The notes beneath the pieces are model-generated. The model did no database searches and had not been told where the DNA came from. It saw only the letters and a list, made by a program, of their open reading frames with translations. Positions 54,701 through 64,000 of a stretch of 64,000 bases of DNA are shown piece by piece. Made by a program: the position numbers and the translations under genes. The stretch lies in contig AP026542.1 in the NCBI GenBank assembly GCA_026075535.2, positions 7,688,001 to 7,752,000 on the forward strand. The letters run 5' to 3'. The DNA comes from Tricholoma matsutake (lineage: Eukaryota > Basidiomycota > Agaricomycetes > Agaricales > Tricholomataceae). The first letter of the stretch is position 1. The number at the start of each line of letters is the position of its first letter.

Positions 54701-57700
54701 CCCCGTCAAGGGATAAACGTTGACGATACTCCCCTATGGGAGCATGGCCAGTGATCATACGAGTTGAACGGGAAGTCAACGTGGTGTTGCTCCCCATAAC
54801 TTTCAGCCAAGGCCCACCTTTGTGAGTCGAGGGTAATACCGGTTTTCCACCTACTCCTTTGAGTTGGTAGAAGTGCCGTCCACGGTACGCCGGATCTGCG
54901 AACCGGGTGTGCCAATCCTTACAAACAGCCTTCTCGACCTGGTTTTTAAGGTAGTCTAGAGACGTCCGCGGGTGTCTGCCCACGGAGATCTTGGTAGATG
55001 TAGCTACATCATGAGCCATCTTGTGTACGTTCCACTTGAATTTCGAGGGGACATGCCAGAATGTAACGTTCCTCTCCTCGTCACCAGCTAGCCAGAGATG
55101 AAGGGAGCGACAAGCGTCCAGGGCGAAGATTTGCCCAGAACGTGGTTTTGGATCGATTAGGGACTCAATGCCCGTAGTAGAATCCGAAAAGATCACCAAC
55201 TTTCTGCATCCCCTGCTACACGCAGCGGATACGCCTAGTTGGAGAGCGAAAGGTTCGACTTCCGGGGGGGTTCTCCTCCCCGAAGCTGAGACAACGCCAT
55301 CGACCTGTTCTCCCTGTCCAAAGACAAGAGCGCAAGCGACAGCTTGATATTTGGCATCTGTGGGCACCGAAGCATCCACTGCAACGACGAGAGTGTCATC
55401 CTCAACCTGGGCCGAGGCCCAGGCCTTATCGAGGTCGCTCTTGTAAGAGTTCCTCGCTCCATCCTCCTTAGAGGTGAGGCGATGAGAGGAAAAGCGAGTG
55501 GGGAATAAATCCTTCACTCTGTTTCCAGGTGTGTTTTCTTCCCCAAAGGGGTCGAACTCATTGCCTGGTACCAGGGCCAAAGCTGCAGCCGAAGCGACAG
55601 ATGGACCCTGTAAGGTGAGTGTGTCGAGCATGTTTCCTCCCCAGAGTCCTAACTCATGAGAGTGGGTAGTGCCAACATGATTGACCCCTAAGATCGCTCT
55701 TAGGGGGTGTGATGGGGCCAACAGGGGGGTTCGGAATGCTCCCCTGTCGACTAGACGACGTAGTAACAGCTGCATAGGCAGCAGTCCTGCAATACTTTCC
55801 AGACCCCCAATAGGGGTGGTTCTGAAGGCGCCGAGGATCCAACGGGCAGCGATGGACTGCACTTGGGCCAGCATTTTAATGACACCTTTGACGCGAGCGC
55901 CTTTAAAGTGCCAGAGTCTGAGTCTGTATGTCATGATAGGTACGACACACAAACGGTACAAGAGGCGTTTCTGCATAGGGGTTAGCCCTCTGACAGAATT
56001 GCCGAGCATTCCCATTGCCCTTGCAGTGGTGAGGGCTTTGGTGGAGTAGAATCACGTATGCTCCTTGAAGGAGAGTTTGCGATCAAAGAAGAATCTGAGG
56101 TACCTCCAGGTAACCTTGGGCTTGAGGGGGGTATTGCCCGTATAGGGGGCAAAGCCGAGATCGATGGGTAGGGGAGTGAATCTCCTTGCCCTTGAGAAGT
56201 GAAATACTTCGGATTTGTCGTGTTCCAGGACAAGTCTGAGGGAGGTGAATGCCTGGAAGATCCAGCCATACACTTTTTTAAGGAGGGGGAGGTTATCCTC
56301 CAACTGTGGAGAGCGGGCGATGAGGGTACCATCGTCCACATAGGACATGAGATCGACATCTCTGCCGATTTCGCTTCTTCTGAAGAGCTTCATAATGGGC
56401 GTCAGGTATAACACCGATAAGACAGGGGACAAGGCAGAGCCTTGCCCCACTCCCACATCTGCTGCAAAGGAGCCAGATGAGAAAGCGTTCCACTTGTAGG
56501 TCGTCTTGCGACCGACCAAGTATGAGCAGAAGAAATTCACTACTTGCGCAGGGAATCCTGACCGAGAGATAATCTCCAATAGAACCTGGTGGTTCAAGGA
56601 GGGGAAGAACTGAGCGATGTCGAAGGTGACAACACTCGTTTTGAGCCCTTTGGCCCATCCTGCTCTGACCAGGTGGGTAAGGTAAATACCTGCATCCTCA
56701 GTGGAACGCTGGGCGACGCCTCCAAACTGATTTTGCTCGAAGGCCTCGTGTGCGACACCGTCGAACTGAAGTCGCCTAGACAACATCTTTTCGACTAATT
56801 TGCCCAAAGTGTTCAGGAGCACGATGGGCCTGAACGACTTTGGGGTGGAATAATTAGGTTTCCCTGGTTTTGGGATGATAACCAACAGGGATTCCTTAAA
56901 GTGAGCTGGCCAATGGCCAGCAGTGATGCATGCCTCAGCAATGCGGGTGATGAGCCCTGCCACTTCCGGGTTGCTACACCAGTGTTTTAGGTGCAACCAA
57001 GTGACATGATCGGGACCTGGAGCGGAACGGGAAGAACACGCGTTTAGCGCTTCTTTCATTTCCGTGACGGAGAACGGGATCCAGGCCCTTTCAGGCACCG
57101 GATCAAGTCCATCAAGAATGCTCAGATCGACTACTCGATCTGAGGCAGCGTTATAGGACCCATCAAGGGCAGCCCAAAGAGAGTCCAGATCGTTGCACGG
57201 TTCTCCCCGATAGGAGATCGCCTCATACGACGGGAGGTTGCGTTGACGAGTCCAGGACATTAGATCCCAGGGTCATCTATTCATCGTAGCCACTTCTTGG
57301 ATACGGTCGTCGAAGAAGTCACGCTTTGTGTGTCGCATGACTTTCCTGTAGTGCTTCCAGTCCTCCTCATCGCGGGAAGCTCTGTAAGCATCTAGAGCAC
57401 CACTGCATTCGTCTGTCCACCAGCCTTTGGATGACTTGCCGAGGCGAGATTCCTTGGCATGGTCTTCCCATGCCTTGTTTAAAATCGTTGATAACGCCGA
57501 AACGACCTCATCGATTTCTGCTGAAGTATCCCCGTGCCAATCTAGCCAAGGAGTTAAAGCGGAGGAGACCGCATCCCGATATGATGCTTCCTCCTCGGAT
57601 CCTTTTTTGATGGACCACTTGGTAACCAGAACCAAAGATCCTGGGCCAGGTAGTACTAACGTCAGAGGGGCATGGTCAGACGTTCCCCTGGCTTCAGGTA

Positions 57701-57953
57701 CGATCTCGCAGTACAGTACAAATCTAAGATCTGTAGGTACGAACATCAGGTCGATCACCGTGGGGTGAAGGCCCTGTTGTGGGGGGAAATGGGTAGGGCC
57801 CTCCACTACTGGTAGGGCTCTAGTCAGGCCTAATGCCGTAGCCGTTTCAACTAAGTGGTCAGCATGGATAGAGTGTTCAGGCCCCTGGGGATCCCAGGAG
57901 GCGTGCCTCACGTTAAAATTGCCACACATGAAGTGTAAACGTGGGATCATCAT

Positions 57954-60202
57954 TTTTTTTTTTTTTTTTTGGGTCAAAAATTTATAACGCGGGGCTCGAA
58001 CGCAGTCCGTGGAGCGGGGTACAAACTTGGGTACTACTCTATCTACGTGTTCCCCTTGCCCATCTCCCACCCAGGTCCCCGTTTTAGCCACTTTAGGTGG
58101 GCAGTGCCACAGACGTTGGCCTCTCAGCCAGGAAAGGCAATAATCTGGAGGGGGAGCCCCCCCTCCCGAAGCTAGCCATTAGGTCATCAGCTAGTGCGGA
58201 ACGGTCCCCCAGCCACATATCCAACCGAAGTCAGATCAGGCGCGGCCGTGTTAATTCACTGTAAATCCCCCCTTGCGGGAGGAATAACTGTCCGCATGTT
58301 CCCAGCCAACGAGGGTTGACCACCCCAGGCGAATGAGGTGGACCATCACTGTGCCTGCACACAAGTGATGAAAATGAGGTAGCTGGTTATTCACCTGGTT
58401 ACTCACCGGAACTACCGTAGGCAGGGGGCCGAGGCCCCCCTCGAGCAAGTGCCAACACAAGCACGCACTCGATGACAACATCCCCCCCACAGCGGGGAGA
58501 AGGTGTAGGGTAACGGCTAAGCATCATTGTCCCAATAATGGCCACCACTCCTGTGATGGGCGCATATGTGGAGGGGTGGTACCCCTTTTTAGTAGCGACG
58601 CTGCTGTGCTCGAGGACCTCGAGGACGACGGCGGCGTGCTGGGGACGAGGGTTCCCCAGATTGAGGCTCTGATTGAGCTGCTAGCATCGCCGCATAGGAA
58701 GCTCGAAAGGCTGCCAGAGACGTGAGATCAAGAGGTGACGTGGCAGCTGCTAGTTCTGCCGACATCGTCTCAGACAATCGCCATGTGGCTGTGAATAATT
58801 CCCAAGCCATCTGACGCCATACGTTCCTCTCCATAAGAGGGACGGCAGACACTCAGATGGTACCGACGAAAATCGTCATTGCCTCCAGTAGATGTAGAAA
58901 GCCATGAGAGGTGGCTGTTAATTCCGCCCTCTCATCTCTCGACAACGGAGGCTCATCCTCCACCAACTCTGGGATGGCGGATGAACCCGGTGAAGTGGGG
59001 AGGGGCAGCACAGATTGCTCCTGCTGCCCCTCTGGATACAGGAGCTCGGCGATGCCGAGCTCCCAATTGTTGTTGGCCTCGAGCCCAAGCTTGAGAGCCA
59101 GATTACTCATATCGTTGGCCACCTGCTGTGACCACAAGACGCGGTTTATAGTCTCCTGCGAGGCTAGCTCGGTGAGACCTGGGATGAATTCGACGTCTCC
59201 GCCGATGGCAGAGTCGTCAACTTCTGATAGGTCGGAGGAGTCATCCTCCGACCATAGATTGTGGAGCTGGTTGTCCACATCAGAGTCCCATCCACCCAAA
59301 GAGATGTGACTGAACTCTGGGAGATAGTCATCGTCGAAGTCTGCAACGTCGAAATTGGAGTGTAAGAGGGGGTCGCTGTGCACCACCCGGTGTCGAATTC
59401 GTGCTCTACGGTTCACAGAGGGCATTGAGGATGATTTAGCAAAGTAGATGACGGTAAAGGTCAAGATACGTAGCGTGATAACGATAACAGACGGTCCCTT
59501 ATCTCAATTCTGGATCCACCCGATATAGCCTCCAACCGCTCCGAGGGGCCAGACAGGCTGCACATCCTGCTGTCGAGTGGGAGAAGATTGAACCCGGGTC
59601 ATACCACCCCAAAGGAGTGAGCACCGGAGGTGAGAAGTTGGTGGTGAGTAGCGGCCACCAGAGCGTCGACCTAGCTGTCAGGGGGCACCATCACCCGGCC
59701 CCTTTTAACAATGGTGTATTCCAATGGGTAGTCAGTGTAGCATGTCTCTAGTAGTAGAAACTCACAAAGCATGGAGGCTGGAAGCCCCCCAGGCGACCAG
59801 CAATCCAGTGAGAGTGTCCCTCCTCCTAAGCCAGACCTCCCCCAACTAAGCGAATGCGACGACATGGGTGAGCGTTGAAGTAGGCATCCCACACCCACTC
59901 TGAGACCCCAGAGGGACCCAGACTACTCTTTCATTGACAACACTCACCTAGCCAGGATCCTCGAAGCCCAGGAGAACGAGACAAATAGCAGACACTGTCA
60001 GAAACAGTGCCCGAGGCATCCACAGAGATCGGATGGACGGATCCCTTAGCAAATCAGGCTACGCCTGGAGATGCCAAGAGCGTTCGTGATGGCGAAATCC
60101 GATCAAAAATCGGACAAAAATTGAAGTGTCGACGTCGCGTGCAACGTTGAGCAGAGGTGTTTACCACTATTTATGGTGGTTGTAACAAGTCAAGGAGCGT
60201 CT
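57954..60202 (-). mobile_element. Element B copy 11 (long form, minus) in LINE-A copy 7 ORF2
   Basis: The T-run is 57954-57970; the 5' terminus complement ends near 60198. Perfect target duplication CGTGGGATCATCAT (57940-57953 and 60203-60216). 2.25 kb. Innermost element of the deepest nest, so the last insertion in this chain. Confidence 0.93.
58589..59425 (-). pseudogene. B protein ORF of copy 11 (MPSVNRR-type), one stop
   Basis: The ATG is the complement of 59423-59425; 278 codons. TGA 58853-58855 replaces the Arg codon that follows FVGTI. The N-terminal half is acidic (DVADFDDDYLPEF, DDSSDLSEVDD), then ELLYPEGQQEQS, IPELVEDEPPLSRDERAE, the RNVWRQMAWELF block and the tail RRRRPRGPRAQQRRY. 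It pairs with copy 7 as the second N-terminal type. Confidence 0.75.
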
Positions 60203-60651
60203 CGTGGGATCATCATGATGTTCTCAAATAAGAGTGTGATGGCTGAGTGTTGGCTATCCGAGTAAACGTTAGCAAGTAGCATGACGTCCTCCCCTATTCC
60301 CAGTGAGAAAAGAAGGATGTCACGATCGTCGATCAGATCTCGTCTGAGACCCGGTCTTAGATTAGCGATGCTGTTCGCAAAGTAGATGGCAACGCGTGGA
60401 GGGGAGTCAATTCCCGATGGGCGCACTAAGGTACCCCAATTTGGGCTCATTGGTGCGCCTATAACTTCTTCCCCTTCCCTGTTGTGGGCAGAGGGGGCGT
60501 GTCTTATTAATCGCCAAGGAGGCTCTTGAATGAAAAGCAAATTATAGTTGTCTACGAAATCTGCCAGTAAAGAGTCCATGTAACCCCAGTTTCTGTTTAC
60601 ATTTTGACTAAATATGCGTAGCTGAGGGGTAGATCTAAGTCTGTCTCTCAT

Positions 60652-62562
60652 TTACATTCGGCCACCGCGTCCTGCGGGATGGTAAGCAGGAGGGGAATGA
60701 GAGTTGCGTCTCGCACTCACCTTGTCATAGCGAGCTTTGATCCAGTCACGGTCAAAGCGATGTCGCCAAAAATTGCCTCGACGATCGTCAGATGCGTGAT
60801 TTTTCTGGCAGTTTATGCACCTGGCCGGGTGAGGACAGGCTGCCCCCTCTGGGGTAGCTGGAACGGGAGGATTCGCCTTTGCGTTTCCCTTACAACACCC
60901 TGCAAGGGCACGATGGTGCTCCTTACAGTGTGGGCCTGCACAGATCGGGCATTTGGTCTGTGGAGCTCTGCATGCCGGGGTGGGGTGACCCCACTTCCAG
61001 CATCGTTGGCAAAGAGGCAAACCAGGGTTCGCCCTGGCAGCCCTAACATAAGCGACGTAGCGCCCAAATTGGACGCCCCAACCGATGAGAGCCTTAGCTC
61101 GTGCACCACTGACTGAGTCAGCGATGTTAAGATACATGGTGCACATATCCGACATCTTCGAATCGCGTACAACCCGGGGGGGGACTTGAAGCACTGTGAG
61201 GTCCGATATTCCGGACTTTCCCAAGTGTGCAATGATGACATCAGGCGTTATCGCCTTGTCGTTAGCGATGAACGGCACATCGACCAGCTTAAGGTACGAT
61301 GTGGATGTGGGTAGCGCTGCGTCTACTTGCAACGCGAAAGGGAACACCTTGTGGGCAGCCTCCTTAAAACAACGAAGGTCCTCCTCGGAGGCAACGACGT
61401 CTGTAGCTACTGATAAGTTACCAGCGTGCATAGATGCGGACTGGGCCACCAGCTTGGAGTGGTGCAGTCCGAGTGTGGTCCGGACATGGTCCAGGAAGTC
61501 AGCAGGGTTTGTCTCCGCCCCGAGGGGGGGACGAACGTGGACTAGGACCTGTCGTCTCGACGGTCCATGTACAGTAGGTGAGGGCTTTGCCGCCTTCGGT
61601 TTAGATGGGCCTACATGCTGCTGTATGTCAGCCAGCTTGTCGGTTGGAAGTTCAGGGAAGGCCTTGGCTAGACGCACAAGGCCATCCATGGATGTGTTAG
61701 GTGTTCGCCCCCCCGGGAAGCGAGCAACCTGAGCAAAGGTCCCCCTGCCCGAAGGCCTGGTGGACCAGTTCACGGGGGGAGGTGGTCCTCGACCCCATGA
61801 TGAAGAGACACCCCCTGTTGGGGGTTTAGGAAGAGGTCGAGCCCCTTTCGGGCCTCGAGTCCTCGAAGATTTGTGAGGGGGGGGGCGTTGCCCATCCCAT
61901 TCCTCCAGGTACTCCACATTGGGATCGTTGGTGACAGAGCCCGACCTAGGTCGTTTACTGCCCCCTACCATTCTATCTATTGCTCCCCGGAGCGCAGCGT
62001 TCCCCGAGTCGCGATCGAAACCAGCCTCGGCAGCTGCTACCAGCACCGAGCCCAGTCGTTCAGCAATGATCTGCCGATCCTCAGCAGTCAGTCATCTAGA
62101 TCCTGTCCTGTTCAAAACAACACGGAATCCTTCAGCATACTTTCCCAGGTCTTTGGTGAAGGTCTGGGGCCCACTCCAGTCGTCGCTAGCCATCTCCATG
62201 TCCTGAATGACGTGGGAGGAGAGGTTATCAGCCACTTCATCAGCCCATGAAGCGGGTGTAGAAGGGGTAGCCGGAGGTGCAGGAGACGCAGTCGCGTCTC
62301 TAGAAGATAGCGCTGGCATGCTGAAACGCTGTGCTCATGGAGTGACGATACCCGCCCCATAGGGGGAGGGGGTTGGAGAGCCTCTTTGGGTCCTGTGAGG
62401 GCCCACTGAGGGTGCATTCTGTGTGGATCTGCGGCTTGAAGAGAGCCGCAGGGAATCAATTGGGTCATCGCCAGGAGTTCTGGGCGTACCGGATCTAGAA
62501 GGTATCCCCTCGTCCATCGCCCCGCCCGATCTCCCCCCTTTTCTTGAATACGAGTCTGACAT
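60652..62562 (-). pseudogene. LINE-A copy 7 ORF1 (gag-like), two stops
   Basis: The ATG is the complement of 62560-62562; 636 codons to TAA 60652-60654, directly followed by the ORF2 ATG in frame. TGA at 62335-62337 and 62092-62094 (both CGA sites) lie in the Ser/Pro-rich N-terminal third. From 62046 down, 464 codons are open. They contain the FPELPTDKLADIQQHVGPSK region, a conserved middle domain and three knuckles: CQRCWKWGHPTPAC, CPICAGPHCKEHH, and CINCQKNH, whose last Cys is Gly here (DDRRGN). Confidence 0.9.
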
Positions 62563-63116
62563 GTGTTGGTAAGACGCTGGTTATACTGGATCGCTGAGAT
62601 CGAGGATGGATTGAGCTACAAAAGTTGGAAACAGTGTCGACGAAGTTTTTTGTGGCTGTGCACGTCATGGTAAGAAGACAAGAAGCGACGCTGGGGAGGT
62701 CTGGCTTAGGGGGAAGGGATGTTATCACTGGATTGCTGGTCGTCTGGGAGGCTTCCAGCCTCCATGCTCTGTGAGTTTCTATTACTAGAGACATGCTACA
62801 CTGACTACCTACCCATTGGAATACACCATTGTTAAAAGGGGCCGGGCGATGGTGCCCCCTGACAGCTAGGTCAACGCTCTGGTGGCCGCTACTCACCACC
62901 AACTCTCTACCTCCGGTGCTCACTCTTCTAGGGTGTTATGACCCGGGTTCAATCTTCTCCCACCAGGTTACAGGATGTGCGGCCTGTTCCCCCCTCAGAG
63001 CGTTCGGAGGCAGTATTGGGTGGACCCGGAATAAAGATAAGGGACCAACTGTTATCGATGGCACGCTACGTATTTTGATTTCTACTATCACCTACTAGCA
63101 TTAACTTCCCCTCTCA

Positions 63117-63926
63117 ATGCCTAAACGGCGAACCAGAGTCCAAACACCACGCTGGGGTCTACACGACCCCTCCCTGATTACGGGCGACATCTATGACGAT
63201 GGTGTCCAAGACTACGACACCCAGTACGATCAAGATGATCCGGATGTAGCTATTGCCCTACGGGCAGTTAGAGATCTATGGGCTGGAGAAGACCTCTCCG
63301 ACCCTGAGGACGATGAGGACTCTCTTGCTATGCAAGAGGCCCTCAATTACGCCGAGAGCAGCCCCAAGCTGGCCTTGAGGCAAACGATAGACCGTGTGCT
63401 GTGGGCGCAGGACGTCCATCTTGCACATAAACGATGGACTCGCAGTCTTGAACGCGAGGACATGTATTCACAGGAGCTCGGCATGGCGGAGCTCTTCTAT
63501 CCAGAGGCATCCCCTGCCCCATTACCGCCTTTGCCCCCCATCCCTGAGTTGGTGGAGGATGAAGTGCCGCTATCTGTGAATGAGAGGTTGGAAATTGAAG
63601 CCACCTCTCATGCCATGCTACACCAACTCGACGCGATGACCATGTTTATTGGTACCGTCCGTACATCCGCCGTTCCCCCTGCAGAGAGGAATGCATGGCG
63701 CCAAATGGCTTGGGAGTTATTCACGACCACCTGGCGACTGTCTGAGACGATGTCAGCGGAACTAGCAGCTGCTCCGACTCCTCTCGATCTCACGTCTCCG
63801 GCAGCCTTCCGGGCTTCCTACGCGGCGATGCACACTGCTCGATCAGAGCCTCAATCTGGGGAACCCTCGTCCCCAGCACGGCGCCGTCGTCCTCGACGTC
63901 CTCGTGGACAGCAGCGCCGCAACTAG
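63117..63926 (+). CDS. Intact protein ORF of element B (269 aa), function unknown
   Basis: ATG 63117 follows ACTTCCCCTCTCA and the stop is TAG 63924-63926. Layout: basic start (MPKRRTR), a strongly acidic stretch about residues 25-75 (GDIYDDGVQDYD, DLSDPEDDEDS), a helical middle (RWTRSLEREDMYSQELGMAE), a Pro-rich hinge (PAPLPPLPPIPE), a helical block with RNAWRQMAWELFTTTWRLSE, then SEPQSGEPSSPA and a tail with more than ten Arg. There are no Cys/His knuckles, RT, nuclease or membrane segments. Charge distribution would suit an RNA-binding, gag-like role, but I do not recognise the family. It is the only uninterrupted copy in the window. Expression is not shown. Confidence 0.65.
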   Translation: MPKRRTRVQTPRWGLHDPSLITGDIYDDGVQDYDTQYDQDDPDVAIALRAVRDLWAGEDLSDPEDDEDSLAMQEALNYAESSPKLALRQTIDRVLWAQDVHLAHKRWTRSLEREDMYSQELGMAELFYPEASPAPLPPLPPIPELVEDEVPLSVNERLEIEATSHAMLHQLDAMTMFIGTVRTSAVPPAERNAWRQMAWELFTTTWRLSETMSAELAAAPTPLDLTSPAAFRASYAAMHTARSEPQSGEPSSPARRRRPRRPRGQQRRN

Positions 63927-64000
63927 TACAGGGGAGTACAGGGGCCTATCCCCCTCTACATTCATGGCCACCAAGTAACTGGTGGCCATTATCGGGATGG

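Larger units (their letters stand above)
54519..60651 (-). pseudogene. LINE-A copy 7 ORF2 (endonuclease-RT-RNase H), nearly intact
   Basis: Removing B copy 11 and one target copy leaves 3870 nt, 1289 codons plus stop, in one frame. Order: AP-endonuclease (residues about 1-250; FSQNVNRNW, FIQEPPW, GNFNVRHASWD with Asp to Asn, SDHAPLTL), linker, RT (KSFRPIVLLNTLGK, FDIAQFFPSLNH, GVGQGSALSP, SYVDDG), RNase H (VDASVPTDAK, PPEVEPFAL, FSDSTTGIES, HDVATST), C-terminal ITGHAPIGEY and CWC...H...C. Only TGA 57273-57275 (CGA) and 56052-56054 (TGG) interrupt it. The last 498 codons are open. Confidence 0.92.
53978..62690 (-). mobile_element. LINE-A copy 7 (minus), complete, least damaged copy
   Basis: The T-run is 53978-53994 and the 5' terminus complement GTAAGAAGACAAGAAGC ends at 62685. 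Target duplication TGGGGGAGGTCTGGC (53963-53977) and TGGGGAGGTCTGGC (62691-62704). Without B copy 11 the element is about 6.45 kb, taken here as full length. ORF1 has two stops and ORF2 two. Confidence 0.93.
53804..64000 (+). mobile_element. Element B copy 10 (long form), split by LINE-A copy 7, open at window end
   Basis: The 5' terminus is at 53811. Own pieces are 53804-53977 and 62705-64000. About 200 nt of the 5' leader are missing near 53922, between CCATCAC and CTGCTTC. The 3' UTR runs out of the window. Its target duplication cannot be seen. Confidence 0.88.

Overview
The window is a fungal, most probably basidiomycete (Agaricomycete), repeat island. Evidence for the host: the only non-repeat gene relic (about 1300-1887) has introns of 57 and 51 bp with GT...AG ends and resembles an uncharacterised protein family I know from mushroom-forming fungi; the retroelements are of fungal type (non-LTR LINE with two ORFs, chromodomain Ty3/gypsy). 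No tRNA, rRNA, CRISPR array or bacterial-type operon was seen. Species cannot be told.

Almost everything from 2.6 kb to the end consists of two repeat families nested in one another. 'LINE-A' (about 6.45 kb) is an autonomous non-LTR retrotransposon: ORF1 (about 636 aa, three Cys/His knuckles), then TAA directly followed by ATG in the same frame, then ORF2 (about 1289 aa in copy 7: AP-endonuclease, reverse transcriptase with YVDD, RNase H, C-terminal Cys/His motif), a roughly 0.5 kb 3' UTR and poly(A). 'Element B' (about 2.25 kb long form, 1.87 kb short form) lacks RT, endonuclease and RNase H. Its long form encodes an unrecognised 269-280 aa protein with an acidic N-terminal half and an Arg-rich tail. 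B shares about 17 nt of 5' terminus and about 60 nt of 3' terminus with LINE-A and inserts with the same 12-16 bp target duplications, so it is probably mobilised by LINE-A.

Layout: 1-59 tail of a LINE-A copy; 60-2625 AT-rich non-repeat sequence with a gene relic; 2626-3085 LINE-A and B fragments; 3086-3380 unassigned; from 3381 the stack of insertions starts. LINE-A copy 1 (+) is cut by a Ty3/gypsy element (5737-15650, minus strand), by B copies 2 and 3, by LINE-A copy 3 (-) and by LINE-A copy 4 (-). Copy 4 abuts LINE-A copy 5 (+), which holds B copies 5 and 6 (B7 lies inside B6). Copy 5 is cut by LINE-A copy 6 (+), which holds B8 and B9 and is cut by B10. B10 is cut by LINE-A copy 7 (-), which holds B11. 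The window ends inside B10, so the outer elements do not close here.

The gypsy element is a chromovirus: gag, protease, an unusual Lys/Arg/Glu repeat linker, RT-RNase H and integrase with chromodomain. It has a 5-bp target duplication, a candidate -1 frameshift heptamer directly before the gag stop, and a 12-nt primer-binding site complementary to the predicted start of its own transcript (Tf1-like self-priming). Two extra ORFs lie between integrase and the polypurine tract: a double zinc-knuckle protein and a 111-aa protein with one predicted membrane segment.

Almost all coding regions are broken, mostly by CGA to TGA and TGG to TGA/TAG changes, the signature of CpG methylation decay or a RIP-like process. 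The intact or nearly intact ORFs are the B protein at 63117-63926, the gypsy 111-aa ORF, and long parts of LINE-A copies 5, 6 and 7.
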